A DNA stretch of 64,000 bases from Isoetes taiwanensis (taxonomy: Eukaryota > Streptophyta > Lycopodiopsida > Isoetales > Isoetaceae), in assembly GCA_021234155.1 (NCBI GenBank), contig JAJEKV010000010.1, positions 22,902,833 to 22,966,832 of the forward strand, read 5' to 3'. The notes under the pieces are model-generated. The model was not told the origin of the DNA, did no database searches, and was given only the letters and a program-made list of their open reading frames with translations. The position numbers and the translations under genes are program-made. Within the stretch, counting starts at the first letter, position 1; every line of letters begins with the position of its first letter. Below are positions 1 to 12,500 of the stretch, piece after piece.

Positions 1-320
1 CCAGATATAGGCCCACTCATGTTGTTACTAGATAAATCTAGAATTTCAAGGTTTAACAAGTCTCCTAATGCTTTTGGTACTTGTCCACTCAAGCTTTCGC
101 ATGTTAAATTTCTACAAAATTGATGAGTTAGTGAGGAACGCTAGCTTCCTTGCAGTTTTTAGGCCTTACAATTTGGTTACTGTGTTTCCTATACAGCTGT
201 GTTTCCTATACAGCTGACAACTACCCAGTCCAAACAAGAATCTTGCCCCTTGAATGTTGATAGATTAGAATTTGTTGGCCCCAATTTGCTTTTGATTGCA
301 AGCAATGCATCTGCTGAAAC
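1..320 (-). pseudogene. LRR receptor-like protein, N-terminal fragment (LRRNT plus first LRR)
   Basis: Minus-strand exons of a plant LRR receptor. Exon A (about 170-315) encodes an LRR N-terminal cap starting ADALLAIKSKLGPTNSN and containing the paired-Cys segment DSCLDWVVVSC. Exon B (1-111) encodes CESLSGQVPKALGDLLNLE followed by the LDLSSNNMSG repeat. A 58-nt intron with GTAAGG donor and TTTTGTAG acceptor (112-169) joins them in frame (VTKLNLTC). A 17-bp tandem duplication at 180-213 shifts the frame in exon A, so this copy is probably broken, or the duplication is an assembly error. The gene runs off the left edge, so kinase or other C-terminal domains are unknown. No signal-peptide exon could be confirmed upstream. 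The family would be an extracellular LRR receptor. Confidence 0.7.
180..213. repeat. 17-bp tandem duplication inside LRR exon
   Basis: The unit CTGTGTTTCCTATACAG occurs twice back to back (180-196 and 197-213). Removing one copy restores the LRR reading frame into the splice donor at 169. Confidence 0.85.
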
Positions 321-2210
321 AACACCAGAGAATGTTGGACTCCGTAGTTTATCTCAAGGATATGGAAGTCTGTCATGACTCAAGAAACGTTACTATGGCC
401 TTCTTCATTTCCTGAATAAGACAATAAGAAAGCAACTACAGTAAGGAAATATACCAATGCATTAAGCAGTTAACCCTTTCCCATAGACCTCATGACTGGT
501 ATACCATCCAACTGCTTTATGAGTTACTATTGCGGGTATAAATTCCCAATGCAAAAATTGATGAACCTTCTACAGTCAATACTCTAACTGCCTGCAGCCA
601 TAGGCCAAATCATATGCTCCGGATTGAAACCGCACAAAAAAACGATATTTATGAATACAAAGGCAAATTACTCCAGAAATTTGCCTAATGCCTCTGATCT
701 TAAATAGAGTCGACATATGTTTGAAGATCAATAAGATGCCTGTTGGGCAATGGCCATATCTTTGCATTGGTCCAGGACAGGTCCCCATCAAAAACCCACA
801 ACAACACGGAGAAGAATCAGAAGTGGGCAGTGGCAGGCACCCCTGGTTTTTCTAGAATTTGCCCAATTTCAGGAAAAAAGATTGGGTCGTGCATTTGTCG
901 TCGGAATTATGAATTGGATTTTAAGAGCCGAGCTTAGAAATGCAGGACTTGCTTTGCAACATTTATGCAAAAGCTCCAGTTTCATCCCTGGCAGAGCTTC
1001 TTCTGTTACCATATCTCCGATCAAACATAGCAAATAGTCAATCGATAAACACTTTAATCTTTCCCTAATTTATTCAATTTGGTCATAAAAATCCTCAGAT
1101 GTTGTGTCTGGAAGATAACCTTGAAGTTGCCAGCATTTCTCTACAGGTCTCAGAAAAGGCAAGATTGTGGATTGCGCCCAACCTTCCAAAGACTTAAATA
1201 TGTCAATCTTTTCTTGGGACAAGGAATGGGATTTCAGTTTCAGATTTCTGCAAAAACAAGGCTTGTTTAGACAACCCAGTTCGTGAAAAGGCCGGAAGAT
1301 TCATGCCTGCCTTGAATGAACTCTACCAAAGATAGATAGCATTCTTGGAATTGCTATCATAACTATGTTCAAAATGTGGAAACTTAGTAGATGCATGCAA
1401 ACAATTTTTCCAGGAGAAATGCATCATCATGGACATCCACTACATGTCCCTCAAATCTCATACAAAAGTGCTTTCAACCTATAATTCATACATTGTTATA
1501 ATATGTGGAGTCGAACATGATGTCATTGTATGGAGGCACAGTTTACGTGTTGCATGTAGATTCTATGAAGAGGTATCAAGAGGAAATCATCAAAAAATCA
1601 TGCAACAAAACATGTTATCATGGTGGATCAAGAAGATGTTGCAGCATATTTCAATTGTCAAGTGTTTTTCCTACAGATTGAATAGAATTGGCAATCGTAG
1701 TCCTTTTTCTGCTGCTAGGAGATAGATAAAAGAAAGTTATGTACAAGCTTGGAGGCACAATCTGAAAAACAAGATTTGGTATCTAGGATTCATATATTGA
1801 GCACAAATAGAACATCTACTGAGTAATAATAATCCAAAAGTACATGTTAAAATAATTTAAATCACATATAAGGACAATGCAATGCTCTGAACAATATCTA
1901 CTGCAAACCCAAATCAAGTAACAGCTTCAAATAAACTAACAAAATAAGGAAAGGAATTAGTGCACAGATTGCTCTTACCTCTCCTTTCCCTTATTTTCCA
2001 TTTGTAGTTTGTTTGGCCTTGAAGACGTGTTGGAATCATCCCCTACAATGTTTCACGATCCTTGTTTTCCAATTCGCTCATAAGAGCAGCCACGTCCAGG
2101 GGTACACTTGTAAGGAAGCTTTGTAGCCTCCAAAAGGATCCTCCGCTACCCTTTCTAGAAGCGTGGGTAGATACTCCCAGCAAACAAGACGGAACAACAG
2201 GGTCTTCTGG
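321..2210. other. No recognisable gene
   Basis: AT-rich sequence with only short ORFs lacking known motifs. It lies upstream of the left-edge LRR fragment, so its promoter and first exon could be here. A minus-strand ATG near 405 begins a short hydrophobic stretch (MKKAIVTFL) that could be a signal-peptide exon but has no supporting splice evidence. Confidence 0.4.
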
Positions 2211-2212
2211 AT

Positions 2213-2324
2213 AACGTCAAGGCAAGTGGGTCTGTGTTCTTGCCTGATACTCTGATCATTCTTGTCAAGAATGGAAAATGGGTCCCCAAAACCTGTAGAA
2301 TCCTGTTCTTCTTGCCTTGACGTT
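2213..2324. repeat. 14-bp inverted repeat pair
   Basis: AACGTCAAGGCAAG at 2213-2226 and its reverse complement at 2311-2324. It sits directly beside the larger hairpin at 2329-2459. Confidence 0.7.
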
Positions 2325-2328
2325 GTAC

Positions 2329-2459
2329 AATGGCATGGGGTCAGCCATTCTTGCTGCCCCCATGACCTGCAGAATCAGGTCGCCCCTACACGGGGCTCCA
2401 CGGGGCGACCTGATTCTGCAGGTCATGGGGGCAGCAAGAATGGCTTCCCCCATGCCATT
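2329..2459. repeat. Near-perfect long hairpin (58-bp arms, 15-nt loop)
   Basis: Arm 2329-2386 pairs with arm 2402-2459, with two mismatches in 58 positions. The loop is TACACGGGGCTCCAC. The ORF that crosses it is an artefact of the repeat. Such a structure can be a young MIRNA-type precursor, a fold-back element, or an inverted duplication. I recognise no known miRNA sequence in the arms. Confidence 0.8.
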
Positions 2460-2690
2460 CTACATAACAACTCCAACGAAGGAAAGGGAAACAAAAAGAG
2501 GAGGAAAAATTTAGCATCTCCGCAAGCCATTTTCTGTGGCTTTTCTAATTTTCATATCCGTAGATTCATAAAACTAAAGATCCGATGGCTTGGAATGTTG
2601 CCACATCATATTGTGATATGTGGAATAGACACGTAGATGGGCTAGAATTGCAGAAAGGGTTGTAGGCCCCGGTAGGGCTGGTGTGCTAAA

Positions 2691-3075
2691 AAAAAAACTC
2701 AAGCAATCATTGCATTCCCAAGCAGCGACTTACCCTTTCATGACTGAGCCGCAAAATCGGCTCTGACGTCAGAGATCGCCAAGCCGTAAGCAAGAAAAAT
2801 AAAACAGAGCAAAACCACCTAACCGAGCTTCAAAACACTTTGCTGTAGCAAAGCAGCTGCCTAGAATGATCCATTGTCGACACAAAGCAGTAAAAACTCG
2901 CCCTAAAATACAAAAACAGAGCAAACATTAAGATTAAGATAAAATAACAAAAAAAACTCAAGCAATCGCTACATTCTCAAGCATCGACTCACCTTTTGAT
3001 GGCTGAGCCGAACAATCGGCTCTGATGCCGGAGATCGCCAAGCCAGAAGCAAGAAAAAATAGAATAGAGATGCCG
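2691..3075. repeat. Pair of diverged ~125-bp direct repeats containing a GAGCCG/CGGCTC hairpin
   Basis: Copies at about 2691-2818 and 2948-3071 share 'actcaagcaatc', 'gagatcgccaagcc' and 'agcaagaaaaa' blocks. Each contains a six-base-pair stem, GAGCCG to CGGCTC, at 2747-2764 and 3005-3022. No coding capacity is seen. Confidence 0.7.
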
Positions 3076-3114
3076 AAAGAAAAAAGAAAAGATTGCCACG
3101 TCAAAAATTTTCTT

Positions 3115-3250
3115 AAAAACTCTCGCCACGTCAGCCGCCGAAATTTTTTCCGGTACGTAATCCCGGCTAGTGTTTATTACGTTTGTTAATTTTCGGCGGT
3201 CGTGGCCGCCTCAAAATTTTTTTCGGCGGAATTCCTCCCGTCCGGAAATT
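3115..3250. other. GC-rich palindromic segment (CCGCCGAAA / TTTCGGCGG)
   Basis: Several inverted copies of a CGGCGG-A/T core occur (3131-3145, 3194-3202, 3227-3235) next to CCACGTCAGC motifs. A similar GACG-rich composition precedes the recombinase gene near 60.0 kb. It could be a promoter-like or transposon-terminal sequence. No gene is seen. Confidence 0.4.
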
Positions 3251-4190
3251 ATCTAATACATAGGTTCCCTTCGCAATAGATAAAAGACCCACCTTAAATA
3301 TTTTGAACACGTGGAATTTGCAAACTCTATTTCCTTATTGCAATGTCACCGTTCTTGCTTTTTATTGGCCAGATCTCTATAAACGTGTCGATTGACATGA
3401 AATATATAAAAAGTGGCTCAATGAATAAGGTAAAATAAGGAACATTGAGTGGTGAAATTATCTTCTTTGTTGATGGAAAGGATACATTTGTATGTTTTTC
3501 CCACATGCATCTAGTGGATTTGACTTATTGTATTACTTTTTTGGCCTTTTTTCTGGATCCAACTATTTCTAGCGACAATTTCTCATCCCAATTCCGCGAG
3601 CATAAATTCTTAAAATCCCTTTTTTGTTCCAAAATTTATCTACTGGCTTTCGTTGATGGCATTGATACATGGCTTTCTGATGGCATTGATACATGTGTAT
3701 GTCTTATTCCCAAATGTATCTATACTGGGTTTGACTTACTGTTTTACTTGTTTGGCCTTTTTGCTGCACCAATAGTCGAGTGCAACTATAGCTTTCACTA
3801 GTTCCCAGTTCACTTCCGTTGTCAGCATTGCCTTCCAAACGGCATGGCATTTGACATGTTTGTGTAGGCTCAAATGTTGTTTGCATATCAGGCTGAGTAT
3901 GATTGTTTACCTTGACTCTCATTTGGTTTCCATTGTCAGCATTGACTCCCAAATCACATATCTCAAGGGTTTGTGTGGGTTCTGATCCTGGTTGCATTCC
4001 AGGCTGGGTCTGTCTGGGTGCATGCACAGATATGGGTTTCAAAAAATCTTCTCTATTCCAACCCATCTATAAAAAAAAATAGGTCGGTCTCAATATGGAC
4101 TGTCAGTTATCCATAAAACGTTAGAACTTGGTATACCAAACGACTTGGTCTTACCTGGAAATTTGCAAAATGCATGATATACCAAACGAC
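3251..4190. other. No recognisable gene
   Basis: Short ORFs on both strands lack family motifs. The segment contains small direct duplications, such as 'gatggcattgatacatg' at 3655-3671 and 3679-3695. Confidence 0.4.
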
Positions 4191-4197
4191 TATCGGC

Positions 4198-4290
4198 CAT
4201 AGTTACCCGGAACGGGAACTGGAACGGGAACTTGGACCCAAATTTGGGAACGGGAACGGGAACGGATGGGAAGGGGAACGCCCAACTTTC
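4198..4290. repeat. Degenerate GGGAAC/GGAACG tandem repeat
   Basis: GGAACGGGAACTGGAACGGG and further GGGAACGGGAAC copies form a hexamer-based low-complexity block. A related but fold-back block lies at 14,790-14,950. Confidence 0.7.
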
Positions 4291-4299
4291 GAATTTTCT

Positions 4300-6040
4300 A
4301 AAAGTGAAAACGGTTTTGGAGTTCCCTTTGCATATAGATTATCATAGAAAACTTAGAACAGAAAAATGTGAAATACATAGTGGTGGGTGAAAGTAATAGA
4401 TAAAACTATTCTTTAATGTTCATCAAAAGTTTGGTTCTCTTTCTCTTTGCTTCTGAATCTCAGATATGTTTACACATCATAATGGCCAACTTATGTGTAT
4501 TGATCCTCATAATGTTGTAGATTTGTGACTAAAATGAGAACCTGCTAGACTGTCACTATAAATACTTGTTATTGCAAAGGAGCATATCAATCTTGTCTTG
4601 TTAATTTGGAAATTTCAGGTTTGACCAAAAACTTTTTTGGAATTTATTTTAACTCCATTTCCTATGATTTTGTGGGTTTTGGCAGCCGGTAAAAAATACC
4701 GGCTATCCAAAAATCAAAAGAAGTTTTTTCTTGGTTTATTTTTCCCCTTTCCAAAAATTGGGAAGAAAATTTCTACGAAGAAAATGAGATTCGTGACGAA
4801 GAAAATGAGATTCGTGCAGTTGGCCGGCCGGAGGAAGTTTTTGTGCTGAGTCTGTGCGATTCGGCATGCACATGCCACGGTTGTGGGCAGTATCCGGCTT
4901 CATTTCCAAAGGTTGCCAACAAGAGAATTTGGCAGGAGTAGACTGCACCTATCTTTGAGATTCTTTGCTTTGCCGTCTTTTGTCTTGGTCAGGTCTTTCT
5001 CTGTTCTGATGCTTGGATTCGTGCCAAAATACGGATTTTGATTGACGAAGGCTTCAAAGCAAATGTTGTTGACTCTTCACATGATTAAACCAGGTTCGTT
5101 CCATTGATTATTTTTTGCAGAGAAGCTTATATGTTTTATTTAGATTAGAATGCAGGTAACTGGAACGACATGCACTATTTTCTCTATTTTTCTGTTTCGC
5201 AGATAACATACAGAATCACATTTTGTTTGATTTCGATTGTGTTCAATTTTGGATTTTGTTGTGGGTTCACAACCGTTATTGAAGATTGCAGTATGTTAGC
5301 TGGATTAAGACGGTCGGCCTAAGCTATTAGAATTTTTATGGACAACAAAACTCCACAGCATGGATGCACTATGGCTGTCTAACCTAAAAGAAGCATGGCA
5401 CAATGGCTGTCTAACCTAAAAGAAGCATGGCACAGTTCTTTAACTGGAGTCAGAGCAACTATTTTTGCCATATATTCTCGGTTCTTATCTTCTTCAATTG
5501 TTGCTAGATGTTTCTGTACTGGCGTGATCTTTAGGCAGCAGGTAGGTGTAACATGATTGTACAAATTTTCCCTTTCAGCTGGAGATTGTCTTATTTTCGT
5601 TTATCTCTATTGACTTATAACAAAAAGGACATGTTGGGCAGAAAATCACCTAACATATGATTACCTGCACAGTTTATAGAGCTCGCTACGAAAGGGTAAG
5701 GTGACATAAGCTTTGGTTTCTTAGTTCCAACTTTTATGCTATTGTATAGCTTTACTTGGCAGACACAGTAGATTTAGGATTGTCTCAGTTGTCATTGCAT
5801 GTCATGAAAGTTCCTGCTATTTTCAAGGTGTTCCAGGTTTTTGGCATCGAGATGCACTCCACCAACAGCTCATGCAATCCATTGGTGGTATGTAGATGTA
5901 AGGTCTGTGCCTTTGTGCACAAGTAGATTGCTTCGTTTTTGGCCAAATTCGATGTTTGAAGTTCCAGGTTGTCTCTGAGAGGACGAAGTTGGGAGCTTAG
6001 TGACCTGCATAGAGACCTCCATAATGGATACCATTTACAC
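4300..6040. other. No recognisable gene; local duplications
   Basis: No conserved domain is visible on either strand. A 21-bp tandem duplication (ACGAAGAAAATGAGATTCGTG) occurs at 4774-4817 and a ~35-bp duplication (ggctgtctaacctaaaagaagcatggcac) at 5370-5433. Confidence 0.4.
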
Positions 6041-6079
6041 AGGCAGATGCAATGATTTAGAGACCCATAGAAATTTGTG

Positions 6080-7376
6080 TTGTTAGGATTTCTTAGCTTG
6101 CCATGGCTTGAAATGCTCTGAAAACCCCTATTGTTGTGTGCAGGATCCTGTGCAAGATTAGCCGGATGATTTGGAACAGATAATAGATGTAACCATTCTA
6201 TAAAATGCATCTAGAGGCTCTTCGTAGCAACTTTGGATGACTTATAAATTTTCTCACATTCAGTATCGGTGATGGGTATGCATTTTACAGTTATTCCTTT
6301 ATGGTGGACATTATTGTGTTCTAACATTCTGAGTAATGGAATTTCTGATAGTAAAATGGATTCAATGATGACTCTACCTAGCTATGTGGATTGCAAGTTG
6401 TCAGCAGTTACGTGATTCCAAGTTACGGATTTTCTTCTTACCATTTCCTTTTATGTGTAATGAACTGTGCTTGAGAAAATGCAGATTAGGACTTTCCTTT
6501 TTTATTTTCTGCTTTTGCATATACTGTCGGCTCAATATTAATCTGTTGAATCATAGGTAGTAGACACATGGCATACGATGTCATAGAGGTGTTCATTCCA
6601 TTTTTGTCAGTGGGTTCTTATTCATAGCTATCTCTAGCACAGAGGTGGTCCTACATTAGGTTAACTGCATTGTGAGTTCTAAGATCTTTGAAAGACTGAG
6701 ATGCAAGACTACTTGATTATTCTTATGTTCCAGACGTGCCTTTACACAGTAGTATGTAGTTTTTCAGCTTATCTTCATGATCTACAATTCCTGGTTTATG
6801 TATTTGCTAACCCATTTCTAAAATGTGGAATATGGAATGCATGCAGAAAAAGCAAACAACGATTCTGAGGGTGCATGAAAAAATGATTCTCATCAAGATA
6901 TTTCCATTCGCTGCTAGCCAAGAATCTGCACGATATATGTGTTTAAGGTATTTTCTTTTCTTACTGCAGGTTTTACTTAAAGCAGTTGAATCCCAAGCAT
7001 GTTAGTACAGTTTCTAATTTTTGCAATCTGTAGCATTCTCTAGAACAATATTTTATGTCAGAAATAGAGGTGCTCGAGTTGGTTTTGTAATTTAAACCAT
7101 TGAACATGTGGTAGAGCATCTTTTGAAGGTTTTTTTAATTCCGCAGGGCTCAACAATGCGATGCTATCAAGGCAAAACAAGCTACAACGCTAAGGGCGTT
7201 TAGATTAACTTTATATGTGTAATGCATGTCAGAATATCCGAGTCTGCGTTGAAATGCTATAAAACTCCTTTTTGTATGCAGAATTGACCATCTAAATATA
7301 TAGATGGCCTGGAGCAGATCATAAATGATTCAATAGATGCATCTAGAGGTCTTAGCAAGGTCTCCCTACAATGATC
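6080..7376. repeat. Diverged duplicated segment (two copies)
   Basis: About 6100-6240 and 7245-7376 share a series of blocks in order: 'tgaaatgct', 'gcagga/gcagaa', 'tggaacagat/tggagcagat', 'atgcatctagagg' and 'tagcaa'. The second copy reads LEQIINDSIDASRGLSK on the plus strand, which could be an old exon. I cannot name a family. The rest of 6.3-7.2 kb shows nothing recognisable. Confidence 0.45.
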
Positions 7377-9005
7377 AAGTTTGTAAATTTAGGTGATAAT
7401 TGAAGCATTTTCTTTGTCGTTTGGCACTGCATTCCTTTTGCTCTCTGTCACTATAATATACATCTTATCGTTGCTAGCCAACATGAATGTTTCTATGGGA
7501 ACCTAATTCTGTTGGGAACCTAATTCTGCCAAGCTCAAAGGGGCTGCAAAAGAAAAGAAACTTCTTGCTCTGCTTTTGGCAATTGTCAGCTACTATAAAC
7601 TTGCCATTTATTGGAAATGCTTAAAGTTCCTATTCAAGAGCATGGTAGATGTTCTGAGTTGGTACGGATCTGCAAGAGTAGATGGGTTTTGACTAGATTT
7701 GTATAAGCCACTCCACAACTTGGTGGGTAGAAAGATACATTAGAATATTATTCTGTATGCTTCCTTTTAGATAAATTGCAAAAAGAATCCAGATTTATGC
7801 TGTGGAGGTTTCGCCAGAGTGATGCTCCATTCTATGCAGAATAGATGATGCTCATCTCTTTATACTTGCCTCTTTGCTATAAGGACAATTGTATCTATTT
7901 CCAGGTAAATGCCATTATGCCATTAGATGTATATTCTGAAGCATTTGTACTTCATATTCCACTTAATATTTGCTTCCATAGAAAAAAATTGCTGCAAATC
8001 TCTCTTTACAAATGTGTATGTGTGCAAGAGAGAGTTTTAGATATCTAGACTTTGTACTCAGCTTAACATTGGCTTCCAGTATCTAAATGCCCTTAGATGT
8101 ACACTCTGAAGCATATGTATTTTGTATTTAGCTTAGACTTTTGTGAGACAGTACCATTATTTAGATTGCTTGGCTTCAAAGCAATTGTTGAAGTACGTGC
8201 CGTTTATCTATCAGAAGGAAGGCTGTTAGTTATGATTGTATCATATAGTAATTGCCACACGGTTTGACACTAAAGACTACACCACTAATTGACCAGCATT
8301 TATATGGTTATTGATTAACGAATGATGGTTTTGCACATGTACTATCACAAAGGATGCACAGAAAAGGGAGAATATGAATTTGGGCAAACCAAAATCTATT
8401 TAGAAGCCTCAGCTAGCATAGGTTGCATGGCGATAACTTCTGCCGTGTAGGTAATTAAATGTGTTCCTCTCTAAGTGGCTGACATGGAACTTGATAATCT
8501 CATGCTGCTATGGTAAGCGTTTGCTCAATCCTATTGAGTATACTGAAACTGACTAGCAGCTCTTACAACATGCAGCATTGCTAACATGGTGCAGATTATT
8601 GTGTGTGCAGGCCAAAAATCCTCAAAGAAGCACAAACATGATGCATATAAGATTGGAATTTTAATTGTTTAGCTTTAGAGACTAGATGTACCTTGCTATC
8701 TTTTGTTTATATCACTTGAATATACAAACTCTACAGTCATCTTCTTTCTGATGCATATACAATTGGAATTGGAATTTTAATTGTGTACTTTTTTATAGAC
8801 TAAATGTGCCTTGCAATATCTCTTCCTATTCCAATGCTACAGAAGAGAATGGATGAACGAATGGAATAGAGATTGCTATTTCTGCTCACACTTGACATAT
8901 GAGAATGAGGATTTATGTACCTGCTTTGCACATTACTCAAAGTGCATAACATTTGTGTAGCAATTTTGTAACCTTTGTGGTAATGCAAAAGTTACTACGT
9001 AATCC
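7377..9005. other. No recognisable gene
   Basis: AT-rich sequence with only short ORFs. It contains a short duplicated block ('gatgcatataagattggaattttaattg' near 8641 and a related copy near 8751). Confidence 0.4.
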
Positions 9006-9012
9006 ACTATAT

Positions 9013-9545
9013 TACATTCCTTTCCTCTCTCTTGGACAAAAAATGTTGCATTTATATTTATTCAAATCTCTGTCATTCAAGTTGTTCTGAAGATACACGC
9101 CCATGTTGCTCCATGTCTACAAGTACCAAGTTGTTTTAAAGACACATGATTGCGACAAAAGATCCCACAATGTTGCTCCATATCTACAAGTACCAAAGTA
9201 AGCAGTGTCAGCCTATTAAGTTGCACTAGGAAATGTCACCACAATAAGTTGATGATGAGAGAATAAAGCTTTACGATCATCTAACATCCATTTCACATAA
9301 TGCAACACATTATAAACCTTTCCCCTCTCTCATGCCAAAATCATTGCATTTAATTCTATTCAAATATTCGTCATGTATTGTTGTTTTAAAGACATCCATG
9401 CACAAAAGGTTCCTCCCATGTTGCTCCATGTCTACAATTACCAAAGTAAGCGGTGTCACGATATTAAGTTGCAATAACCAATGTTGCCATAGTATGTTAT
9501 ATTTAACAATGAGAGAGAATACTTTCCTTAAAGACATCTACAAAG
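9013..9545. repeat. Diverged direct repeats (~290-bp spacing)
   Basis: 'cctctct...gacaaaa...gttgcattta...attcaaat...gtcat' followed by 'catgttgctccatgtctacaa' and 'accaaagtaagc' occurs at about 9013-9215 and again at 9325-9465. The 'gttgctccat[g/a]tctacaa' block occurs three times. Noncoding. Confidence 0.65.
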
Positions 9546-12500
9546 ATATAAACTGCAAGAATAAAAAGCTTGATTGCAATGTTCAGTCTAACATCTTAGC
9601 TAGAGAGAGCATTGTACCAAATGTTGTGGCTAAACTTACCATAAAATCATTAAGATAGAAGTACCAATACAATGGAAATATCCATACTTGAATGTCCATA
9701 ATGGAACATCTATCAAATATGCAACTTGCTATTCATAATCAATTAGAGATAGCAAGCTTGACAAATCAATAAACAATAGGCTAGCACAAATCTAACAAAT
9801 AAGAACAATGTAGTGTAAACGTATCTATGCTACGATCTCAAAGATCAAATTCATAATTTTAGAGATAGCGGTTTTGTATCTTTATCAATGAATTCTCAAA
9901 CCCCTTGCCCACCGGGGGATATTGTTTATTCTGACTGAAGATGAAACAACAAGCTCTTTAAGTTGTTATTAAAGCCCAGCAAATGCCAATTTCACTGTTA
10001 GATAGTAAAGCCTTCGGACTTTGGATCTGAGTGCACATTGCCAAAACAACAACCCCGAAATTTACACCGGCGTGTGTTCCTGGAATTTACATCGGGGTGT
10101 GTTCCTGTATTTGCAAATACTCAATTCGTTCTACTATTTCTCGCTTGCCAAGCTCATTTCTTAATAATGCACACTATAGTGATTTTGTTGAGGTATGTTG
10201 GTTGATTTTACTTAAAACTTCCCTCTTTCTTAATGCAGCTCCCACTTTAAGAATTGTATACGTATTCATATATCTATTACGAAAGGCTCAGGCATGGACG
10301 AGCTCATTAATATTCTTAACTCTGAAAGCCACCTTAGCACAGGTAGAAATAGGAGACGAACCAATGTGCATGGCAAAATGGACGGAATATAAGGGGGTTT
10401 ATAAAAGCATTTAATGGACGGATTCAAGTTCATTAGCATGTTATGGTCTGTCTTATTTTGATGCATTCCAATTTAGTCCACAACAAACATTATTGCAACC
10501 ATTAGTATGTTTGAATTACCACGTAAAATGTGAAGAATTCAAATTTGTGATTTGAAAATACGCCATTAAGCAAACAACCAATAAAAAGGTATGCTGATCA
10601 TGGTTTGATTCTAAAGAGGAGCCTACTATTACACCCCTAACACATATCCCAATACACTTAAAAGTCTAGAATATCAAGCATACACACACATTTAGAAAGC
10701 ATTACTAACATCATCAACAATTATTTCATAAAACAACATGGCAATTGGATGGCTGCTTCCACCTCTGGAATGGAAAACAGCTCAAACATTACGTAGGTAA
10801 GCATCAGGTCATCCACCCAGTTGCCGTATTGTGGCAGCCTGGAAGTGGGTCGCTGATTCCACACCCGCTCCCACTTTCCATGCCGCCATACATGTAAGTA
10901 AATGGTTATTCAATTTCATCTTTAAAATAAGGTAAATCACAAGCATTATCTAGGCAATGTCATCTTCTATTTTTTTTGAAATTTTATTTCATCTCAATTG
11001 TCTGCATGCTAGAGACGAAGGGTTTCTATACTACTTTCAGTGTTGGGATGTCACAAGTAGATGATGTTATGATTAATCTTTGTGCTTTCTCTTATCTTAT
11101 CTTATCCAATATAACATTATCAAGTAAGCCCCAAATACCACATATACAACATCTTTCATCATGAATTTTATGTACATCTTTATCCAGTAATCATTGATCT
11201 AGATTTATATTTCATTTTATTCTTTTGTAACAATTTTTGTTTTCGTTTTTGTTTTTGTGACGTTGCTACTCTTCCAATAAAAACTAACAACATTTCAGAC
11301 CAACACACTTGGCATACACAACTTCTTATGCTTGGGATTGTTGGATATTTATGTTCAACACCCTTACCCCTCACCAAAACATATTGTTGTTAAGCTCATC
11401 ACTGACAATTCTAAAATTTCTTTGTAAAACCCATGATACAAAATCGACTAGCCCGCAAAGGTACAAATCAAATGTCTCTATATAAATCACGAAATAAAAG
11501 CATTAGCCAATGCCTACAAGTCATCTCTAACATGGAAGATCTACAAAGTCACCCTCAGCCTAGCAACAATGATCATCGCTTCCACATAGGACCAACAAAC
11601 AGATTAAACAAATACATCTTTTGGTGCTTATACACCATCCCCTACATCACATCAGACTATAAGCCAACTGAAAATATAAAGAGACAAAGGATACCATCTG
11701 TTGGAGTGTTATAGAAAGGATTTGGTATCTGGAACATGACTGCATACTATTGTGATGTAGATTTTGGGCCAACTCCCTATGTGTACAGACAAAGGATATC
11801 ATCTATAAAAGATGAGGAAGAAAGATGCCTCAGTTTCCAAAGCAAGAATGATTCCAGAGGCAATCCTTATTGAAAAATGTGATGCTTGGAGAGGCCTGAA
11901 TATTCCACTCCTGCTTATAGGTGTTTGAGTTCCTCACCACAAATCCCACATTTTCAATTCATGATTTGCATGCCATGTTAAACGCAAATACTATACAGGC
12001 TTAGATTCTCATTCTTCCCTCAATGCAATAGAAATGGTTTGTCTATCCTGGGTGGCAGGGAACCACAGGCAATATTAATGTGTGTCATCAATGCTCGAGA
12101 CCGCCACATGCATAACAATTGTCCATACATCAAGATCGCTTATCCATATATTCTCAATAGCAAATGGACAAGTTACACAACGCAGTTACATATTCAATGA
12201 CTTTTTTTATTTCGCATTTTACAAGCAGTTGCTTCAGTAACCGTTAAGAAATATTTCACTTGAATAGATAAACACTTTACCCTTCTATACATTTAGAGCA
12301 GACTTCGATAAAACAAAACCCACAAGATTACCTAACTAACAACAAGTGCAATAAAGTAAAATCCACGTAATTATCTACCAAAAAAAAACTACCAACTTGA
12401 TCTCCAATATAATACGGAAGAGAAGGTACAAGGGTAATACAGAATTCTGAAGTGGCTATAGAGGTTACTCAAAGCTGGCAGTCTTATGTCGTTGAAGACA

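Noticed and set aside
2262-2636. 124-codon ORF on the plus strand
   Set aside because: It crosses the long inverted repeat and has no family features; ORF length is a by-product of the hairpin.
5785-6210. 141-codon minus-strand ORF
   Set aside because: Composition and lack of any motif suggest chance; it overlaps a diverged noncoding repeat.
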